A stretch of DNA of 64,000 nt from Sphagnum compactum (Eukaryota > Bryophyta > Sphagnopsida > Sphagnales). Each line of letters starts with the position of its first letter. Position 1 is the stretch's first letter. Positions 56,941-64,000 of the stretch are shown here, in pieces. Both the position numbers and the translations under genes were made by a program. The DNA is taken from contig OZ234498.1 in assembly GCA_965153455.1 (NCBI GenBank), forward strand, positions 4,092,001 through 4,156,000, written 5' to 3'. The notes beneath the pieces are model-generated. The model worked only from the letters and a program-made list of their open reading frames with translations. It had not been told where the DNA came from and did not search any database.

Positions 56941-59400
56941 CCTATGAAAAACAAATTTTGCACAACCATTATTGCCCAATTGTGACTCATGAAGTTTATG
57001 ATGTTGGTTTTGGTATTTGATATTTAAAAAAAAATTCATACTAACCTAGTTTCAATATTGGGTCCAAGATAGATTTTTGACTAATGTGAAGCATGTGCAT
57101 ATATAATTATAAAACAATATAAAACTAGTATAAAATTGATATAATTTGAAGTCCCTATTAGGTGTATTGACCCAAGGTTGGTATTTAATCATACCAACTT
57201 GGTGTATAATCCTCAATATTAGTGTGGATATTAGGTGCAAGCTAATCTATTTGAATAAATCTATTTTAAAATGTACACTTTGGGAAAAAAATCTTTTTAC
57301 CTTATCTATGTGATATCTGAAAATTACACTTCTTCACTTACCATAGATTAATGGGGGCATTGTGTATTGCACTTGTGCATTATTTTCGAAAAATATTTCT
57401 TAATTGAAGCCTAAGGCTTTCCAAATCACAACCTTGTGTGATTTGGTTCAAAAAGTTCATAATCCCAACACATAAATGCAACAACATTCTTCTCATTATT
57501 TCATGCATAAAATATAGTTTACATAAACAATGTTATAATGAGTTTTATGCTTCAATCACATGCCATGCCCAAAACCTTCATCAACATGAAAAAACATCCG
57601 TAACCAATGTTGGGTGGGTATATTGATGGAACCTTACTAAGTATACAATATACATTGACACAAGTCTTGGTATCAAAAATCCAATTAGATTGGTATAATT
57701 TATTGTGATATTCAGACATGATACTTTTATGATTCCATGTGGCGGTCTAATGATACTTCTTTTCATACTTGACATGCATGGTACATATTTTTGAATATAC
57801 AAGTTCATAATAATATTGCCCCTTCTCATCAACAAATGCAATGCAATATCAAAAACTTGGGTTTTCAAAAGCTTACATTTCATATTTTCATTATGACTTT
57901 GGACTATTCAATAGATAATGATAAGCTTGAAAAATCACTTTTATTTGCATTTGAAAAGCTTGTTGGAGGATGTTTGTTATTTATCAATGGTTTTCAATAT
58001 TGAACCTTGTTAAATACATTTTGAAAATGGAAATTGAAACTAAAAAAATGCGTTTTTTTTCATTGAATTCTATGCATTTCATTTTTTCATCCTAGAATCT
58101 TTTAAGAAAATAAAAAATGTGACAAATCATTTTAATGAAAGTAAAATTTGTCATGACTCATCATCAGACACCATATTGATATTCACATTACATGGTATCA
58201 AATTTTATAAATCATTATTACCCCCATTTGGGGTATTACCCCATCAATCATTGTTCAATATATTTTCAATGTTTTTTTTCTTTGTTATTGAATATTGAAC
58301 ATCACACAAATTAGAATTCGAACATTGGGGAACATATTTCTTTAGTTGAATAAGCAACATGATATTGTTGGGTTTAGAGGTTTTAGAAGGCCAAAGGCAA
58401 GTCCACACTTTTAGGTCATATTGTTGACATCCACAAAATTGTAAATTTAAATGCACTTGTAAATGTTGAGCGGGTATTCATGTGATATATCTATTTTTCT
58501 AATAAAAAATTCATGATTTACAAAGGCTCAAGATTAGGTTGGTAGCAAAATTCCTCTGTAATTGTTGGCCAACATTGGTTGTGATTATGTAATTCCACTA
58601 GCAATACTACAATTTAATACAATGTTCTAAACAACATGATATTGCAAAAATGCAAGAAATATGGTGGATGTTGCATTGCAATAATGATAACGTTTGTTGA
58701 GCTTGTGTTTTCCATTGATTAGGTTTTCGTATTAAAATCACCAATGGAATCTAGAGGCAATTATGTAAGGGGGCAAACTTAATTCCTATGAAAATTTGTA
58801 ATAAGGACCAAGAAATGTTCAATGAAAAAAATTAAAAATAAAATAGGTATATTTCACTCAACACTGATTGATGAATTTAAGTTTAACAATCTTATGGGCT
58901 GATGATGCTAACGAAATGACCTAAAATTACAATGAGACTTGATGTTAAGTCCATGGTGTTCAATAAGTTAACATCTAAATAACATCACCCAAAAATAAAT
59001 TAACTTTTTTTTTATTCATTTTATACACATGAACAAATATTTTGTTAAGATTATTATTATGTGTCACCTATGATTCCACCTAGGGTTTTTATGTTAATTA
59101 ACATTCTAGGGTTTAGTAAAAGAAATTAACTAAATTATGGCTATAATTCAAATATGAAAATAAAAAGAATCCTTAATCATCTTTCTATATTTTGGCTGGC
59201 TACACATTAAAAACCAAGTATAGAAATCTGTCACTTATTATTATTATTATTTTTCCTCTCATTCCTGGCGATTGGAAAACTCCAAAATCACTTGATTTTC
59301 GAACTTTTTGGCGAGATTTCGCCAATTAAAAAAATAAAAAAGCTGGTGTCAGGGGGGAGCCAAGCTACCAGTCTGTCAGTCATTCAGCCGCCCTAGCAAG
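56941..59400. other. AT-rich spacer leading to the AHP promoter
   Basis: No gene is recognised. From about 59270 the composition rises toward the GC-richer AHP promoter. Confidence 0.4.
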
Positions 59401-59831
59401 CAAGCAAGCAGCGAAGGAACGAACGAACGAACGAACGAACGAACGAACGAATAGCATCCTGTCGCGCGGCGCTAGGGCGAGTGTGTAGTGTGTAGCCCGG
59501 TTCCACGTAGCGGCGCATTATTTGTCCAAACTCATCGCAACCAGTCCGGCGGTAAGCCCTGCGTGCCAGCTACCCCTGTGGACCTTCTTCCGTCCGGTTG
59601 TGCACCCTTGCGTAGGCCTACTGGGGTCTAAGGTCACGCCAATTTCGAATCTGGACTGGACCGGACCGTACCGAACCGGACGGGCCGGGCCGATTCGATC
59701 CTTGGACCTCCTCCGCAGTAGTGTGTGTGTGCGTGAGAGAGAGAGAGAGACAGAGAGAGAGAGAGAGGGACGGGGGCGAGGTGGGGTGATCGTGGCGCGG
59801 AAGCCTTGCCAGCGCGTTGTCGTCGTCTTCC
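59401..59831 (+). promoter_or_regulatory. AHP promoter and leader with GAAC and GA microsatellites
   Basis: This GC-richer stretch lies upstream of the AHP start codon. A GAAC run occupies about 59417-59451 and a GA run about 59734-59768. Palindromic GGACCGGACCGTACCGAACC-type text lies at about 59658-59685. No TATA box is evident. Confidence 0.4.
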
Positions 59832-62800
59832 ATGACTATGGCGGAGTGTAAGCCGCGTGGGCCGTGCAGTGGATGCGCTTGTGAGTCCGAGGAAGCGTTG
59901 GTGAAGAAGCGAGAAGAGTTTGAGGATGAAGCGTTGGTGGTAAATAAGCGAGAAGGAGGAGAAGAAGAAGAACAAGAAGAAGAACAGGAGGAGGATGTAT
60001 CGGCTGCTGCGGTAGACGGGGTCGTGGATGTGGAGCGGCTGCTGCAGGAGTTGGTGGATCTGACGCGTAGTCTACTGGCAGAGGTGACCTAGATCCTTTG
60101 ACGTTTTTTTCTTTTTCTTCTTTTTTCTCAGTTCCCCTTCCGTTCCAACCGCAATTATTTCCTGGATCTAGTATCGCGTTGCGTGAGAAACTGTTTTGAT
60201 TGTTGTGTTGAAACCCGGTATGCAGAGTCTGGGGTTGATCGAACTTCTCTTTCTTTACTGGGCAGTGTTTCTTCGCTGGTTTGTTTTTCGTTGGGGGGGG
60301 GGGGGGGGGGGGTCTGCGAAGAGGAGGGGAAAAAACCGTCGAAGACGAACATGGCGGGGATTACTGTTTATTGTTGTTGAGCTTTTGTGTTTTGGTTGTG
60401 CAGCGAGTGTAATTTAGTTTTTTTGTGGAAAGAGATTTTGCCGCGGCGGATAAGGACCTTGTGTGTTGCACCGGAATCGGATGTGTTGTGCACTGTGCGT
60501 GCGTGCGTGTGTGGTGTTGCTATGGTTGGAGGTTGGAGATAGCGTCTAAAATTCAATCATGTGCAGTTGTAGTCTGAGACCTGAAGACCTGACAGGATTG
60601 GGATGGTGGCAGGAAGTGTTGGACCAGCAGTTTACACAGTTGCAGCAATTGCAAGATGAAAGCAATCCAGAATTTGTTTCTGAAGTGGTTTCCTTGTTTT
60701 TCGAAGATTCTGAAAGGCTTCTAGAGGAGTTGACTGAATCTCTGTAAGCACCTTTAATCTCGAACTCTTGCACATGCCTTTGTTCGACCATCCTTGTGTG
60801 GAGGAAAGAAGAGTAGGCTTTGCCACTGGAGTGACTTTTTTGGTCATTTGGACATATTATTGCATATATTCTGTAAGCTCAGCGTTGACTCTCCAGAACA
60901 CCTGATAGCCTTGAGAACCTCCAAGGGTTTGGAGAATAATGTTTCAACCTTTTTTTGAAGCTAATACAAAGGACCATCTATTTTCAAGGCGGCAAAATTT
61001 ACAATTTGGGCAGGAAACTTTGCTTCCAATACATGTCTGACAAGTTCAAGGAATGGCATCCTTTCTGCTCTGGATCTAATTTGCAATGAGAATCCCCTTC
61101 CTGCAGTCTGGGACACTCTTTGTGCTTGCCAGGGTGATGAGCATTTGTAACTTATGTAGCTGATTTTGGTTGGAACTCTGCTTTCTTGTGGTTGTGCAGT
61201 GCGCAAGATCCAATTGATTATGTGGCTGTAGACGCTCATGTACATCAGTTTAAAGGGAGCAGCTCGAGGTTGTTATTTACCTGTCAAGTGTTCCTTTCAT
61301 CAGAAGACTTGGACTCTTCTTCTATCTTTACCTTGGCCTAGATCTGAGTTGAGCACATGTTATTCAGTGCTCACATTGGTTACAACCAGGAGAGGTGACA
61401 GGTGATCTGACTGAATGATCAGAAGGGTGGAGACAGTTGTGTAGGTTGCATTTCGGGTCCACCTTTTTGTTTGTTTCTGCTATGCAACATCTATTTTAGG
61501 TGCTTGACTGGTCAGTTTACACATAGCAGCAGCGCCAATGTGTGCTAGGACTCACTTAAGTTGTTGATCAAGTGGGGGCTCTGCTGTTTGCAACGAATGA
61601 CTGTGATCAGAGGAGAATTTGTTGCCAGCACTTATTTGTTCTATGAGTACCTTGGCATGAACCATGGACCTGTCTTGAGGATCTGCATGGTTAGTTTTGT
61701 AATGAGAAATCAGCAGCCCTGCCATGGTAGTCAGCGAAGGTCTGTAATAGGTTAAGGGAGGCCAGTTTTGCATCTCTGGGTACTGACTGGGGTTGAAACG
61801 TGTGGCTTAAAACCAGTATTGGTGCACAAAAAGTGAAAACTGTCTGCATCAAGTTCCGGAAGTGCTGTGAGGAGGAAGACAGGGAAGGGTGAGTGCATTT
61901 TTACCCATGGTATTTTGTAGAGCTGATGGATAAGTATGCACCTGGGGACAAATGTTTGTCAAATGTGCGATTGGACTTAGCCTCTTTGTGGTTCAAATAA
62001 GACTGATTTTTTGCTTCTAGCCAATGGAAGTGAAAGTAGGTCAGTCATGTTCAATTTATTTCAAGCCTAGAGCTGATGAACAGGTGTAATGTGGCCTTGC
62101 AGGTGTCAAAAGTGCTTAGAGCAAGTGAAGCAAGAGTTCTCCCTTGTCAAGAGCAAGCTAGAACACATGTTTGAGGTAACCTTATTCTCCAGGAAACTGT
62201 TCTATTGTTCATGCATCTGTATTGGCAGCTTTTAGGTGGTTTTTGCTAAACAGCCAACCCCCTCGGTATCTGTATTAAATAGCGAAAAATAAATAAATCC
62301 ATATCCTAGGGTTTTTATGCATTTAGTTTTAAATTTAATGTTCGCATCCTCTTTTCATGGTCATCATATGTGAGCACTAAGTTCTCTTGACCACAACTTC
62401 TGGCAGCTTTGTATGTAAACAGTATTTTCATCTTCATTTTAAGTATATGGATCAACCTTTTTTTTTCATTTTGGTGATGTAGCACTCGTGGCAATCATCC
62501 CAAAAAAGATTCTGCATTGATGGCAAGAAGCTTTGGGAAAACTGTCAAAACAGTAGAAAAACTAGCAATACAACCTGCCCTAACACTACAAATGTGTCCA
62601 AATCTGGGAAACTGTTTTTTAGGGCATGACCAAATTTGTCAAAAATTTGCAGCAAAATATTCCTCTTTTTTTTTAGATCCAAATTTTGTCCCAGTTTGCC
62701 GGAAAGAAAAACCCTGATACGGATATGGTCATGACCATGTTTGTGTTCTTCAGGAAAAAATGGAGAATGGAAGTCTTCATAATTTCTGTTTTTCCAATCA

Positions 62801-63193
62801 TGAGCAAGTGTTGCTGTCAAAGAGTTCATGTTACATCCTTTGATGACGCACTTGCCTTGTCAATTTCCTTAGTCAAGTTTTTCAGAGCTTGTGCCAATTG
62901 GCATTAACAAGATGTTAACTTAAAGAAAGAAAGAAAGCACTGAAAGATGTCTGAAAGCGCACCAAACTCTCATAATTTTGTCTTTATAATAGTCCAATGA
63001 GGCAAGGTTCATAAGGTGTGCTGTATCTTGTCATGATGAGACTGTCAATGTGAATCTATGTGAATGCTTTTCATTGATTTATTAAATCTAAGTGGGTAGT
63101 TGGTGTGGCTGTGGATTTGTGTGATTGCAGCTTGAACAAAAAATTCTTGCAGCTGGTGGCAGTCTTCCTTATCCTGAGGAGGAGGAGTATTAG
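59832..63193 (+). CDS. AHP: Histidine phosphotransfer protein (AHP) with N-terminal extension, 219 residues
   Basis: AHPs relay phosphate from hybrid histidine kinases (for example cytokinin receptors) to response regulators, moving between cytosol and nucleus. Six exons join in phase with GT-AG borders: 59832-60083, 60613-60743, 61200-61268, 61817-61888, 62103-62175, 63131-63193. From residue about 73 the protein aligns with plant AHPs: ELVDLTRSLLAE joins EVLDQQFTQLQQLQDESNPE, then FVSEVVSLFFEDSERLLEEL, HVHQFKGSSSSIGAQ with the phosphoacceptor His143, VKTVCIKFRKCCEEED and LEQVKQEFSLVKSKLE. The tail LEQKILAAGGSLPYPEEEEY is acidic at its end. Usual AHPs are about 150 residues; here about 65 extra N-terminal residues include a cysteine cluster (CSGCACES) and a Glu-rich run. 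The ATG at 59832 is the first in frame; 59838 is an alternative. No Met occurs between the extension and the HPt fold. Confidence 0.93.
60293..60312. repeat. G run in the first AHP intron
   Basis: About 20 consecutive G lie in intron 1 of the AHP gene. They do not affect the splice sites but may cause assembly or polymerase slippage. Confidence 0.85.
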
Positions 63194-63799
63194 ACACAAT
63201 TCCTGTTAAGACTTAGGCCAGTGAAGTTGCAAAGTGTATAGCTAAAGTTGCAAGCAGAATTAGCAGGAACAATAGCATAGTGCTGCGAACAGTGACATGA
63301 ATAGCAGATACATGGTCATGACATATTGACTGTCAAAAGCTGAGTAGTACCATGTCCATCTGTTTTTCTTGATTTGTAAGTCGGTTTCACCACCTTCAGG
63401 GCAGGAAAAGTGATGTTGGAATACTGTGTGACTAAGCCAGACTTTGGGGACAAACTTCACCAGAGCAGTTTTGAAGGATAGTGAAAATCGGTGTGTTTCA
63501 ATAGATGACAGTGAGGAGAGATGGTGTATTGAAGTAACTATGCAAGGTGCAATGCTATAGGTTCCAAAGGCTCCGAAGGACCATGCATGGTTATGAGTAC
63601 CTAACTCTGCCAATAAATATTGCAAAAGTGTCATTCAGGACAAGGACTTCCAGTGGATCTCAAAGAATCATTGCTTATTATTCACTCGATAGAAATGTTT
63701 GATTCTTGAAATCTTAAGAAATTTTTCATACACCTTTATGTGTGTCAATGGATTTCAATACATTATTGGGAGAGAAGAGGAGGAATTTCTTAATGCTTG
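63194..63799. other. 3' flank of the AHP gene
   Basis: This is the presumed 3' untranslated region and spacer. A 124-residue open frame exists on the minus strand (63260-63634) but has no recognisable domain or homologue pattern, so I do not call it a gene. Confidence 0.45.
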
Positions 63800-63800
63800 T

Positions 63801-64000
63801 GCAGGGGTGGTGGAGCAGGAGGCGCCAATGGAAGAAAGCAATGAAAACGTGCACATTGAGGAAGTGGAAGAAGAAGAAGATGAAGAAGCCATAGAAGCAG
63901 CAGCAGTAACAGCAGCAACCATGAAAACCATAGCAGCGGCAGCAGCTCTTTCCTTCTCTTCCACACCCAAAATTGTTTTGCTTTTCTCAACCTTCAATCT
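63801..64000 (+). other. Open acidic then alanine-rich segment at the right edge; possible exon
   Basis: After a TTGTGCAG acceptor-like site a plus-strand frame stays open to the window end. It reads VVEQEAPMEESNENVHIEEV, a Glu/Asp run, then an Ala/Thr-rich stretch (EAAAVTAATMKTIAAAAA) and a hydrophobic end (STPKIVLLFSTFN). An ATG at 63828 could be a start. GAA and GCA triplets alone can keep a frame open, so coding status is uncertain and no family is recognised. Confidence 0.25.

Noticed and set aside
60559-60747. ATG-initiated plus-strand frame MCSCSLRPEDL... as the start of the AHP gene
   Set aside because: The segment before EVLDQQF matches no AHP, and a GTGGCAG acceptor at 60612 joins the upstream exon in phase to give the exact family spacing (SLLAE-EVLDQQF).
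63260-63634. 124-residue minus-strand open frame in the AHP 3' flank
   Set aside because: No domain, no splice partner and unremarkable composition; likely chance.
1-64000. tRNA, rRNA and CRISPR-like arrays
   Set aside because: I saw no cloverleaf with A/B boxes, no rRNA core sequence and no regular short repeats with unique spacers; the tandem arrays here have contiguous units.

Overview
The window looks like nuclear DNA of a land plant. Every gene I can reconstruct belongs to a plant-type family: a KEULE-like Sec1 protein, a GDSL esterase, an AP-1 gamma-adaptin and a histidine phosphotransfer (AHP) protein. The genes are split by GT-AG introns and separated by long, AT-rich, repeat-filled spacers. 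The repeat load and roomy spacing suggest a large genome; a seedless vascular plant (fern or lycophyte) is possible, but the sequence alone does not decide it. The large genes were rebuilt exon by exon, and the reading phase closes at every junction, which is the main support for the models.

Layout: 1-4751 (-) holds 16 exons (N-terminal 488 residues) of a Sec1/Munc18 protein that runs off the left edge. 5.7-7.0 kb is a degenerate minisatellite interrupted by a dispersed repeat. 7.9-9.4 kb (-) is a broken glucose-6-phosphate dehydrogenase pseudogene with a near-perfect 28-bp hairpin inside it. 9.4-10.1 kb is a tandem array leading into an intronless DUF1764 gene (10179-10622, +). 12339-15477 (-) is a six-exon GDSL esterase whose last exon encodes a fasciclin (FAS1) domain, a fusion I do not know from the literature.

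18.6-27.8 kb is a mobile-element district. Elements with a shared vocabulary (CGTCC-rich repeats, a TTCAGGGGAAGCTTCATT motif, a TTTACTATA end and a Helitron-like hairpin plus CTAG end) surround pieces of host genes: a KH-domain gene and a WEB-like coiled-coil gene. The latter is present twice, as the arms of a 3.67-kb inverted repeat (22363-26028). 28-37 kb is AT-rich decayed DNA with a MITE-like element, dispersed repeats and short duplications.

38815-46613 (-) is a complete 18-exon AP-1 gamma-adaptin gene (892 residues). 47-59 kb is a second AT-rich desert holding a dead PIF/Harbinger transposase, tandem repeats, a strand-switching low-complexity tract and a short CACTA-type MITE. 59832-63193 (+) is a six-exon AHP gene with an unusual acidic, cysteine-containing N-terminal extension. 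An open acidic/alanine-rich segment of unknown identity begins near the right edge.

The intact genes fit a housekeeping set: SNARE-mediated membrane fusion (Sec1), clathrin-coated vesicle formation at the trans-Golgi/endosome (AP-1), cytokinin-type phosphorelay (AHP) and wall-directed secretion (GDSL-FAS1). Nothing suggests that they are co-regulated as a unit.
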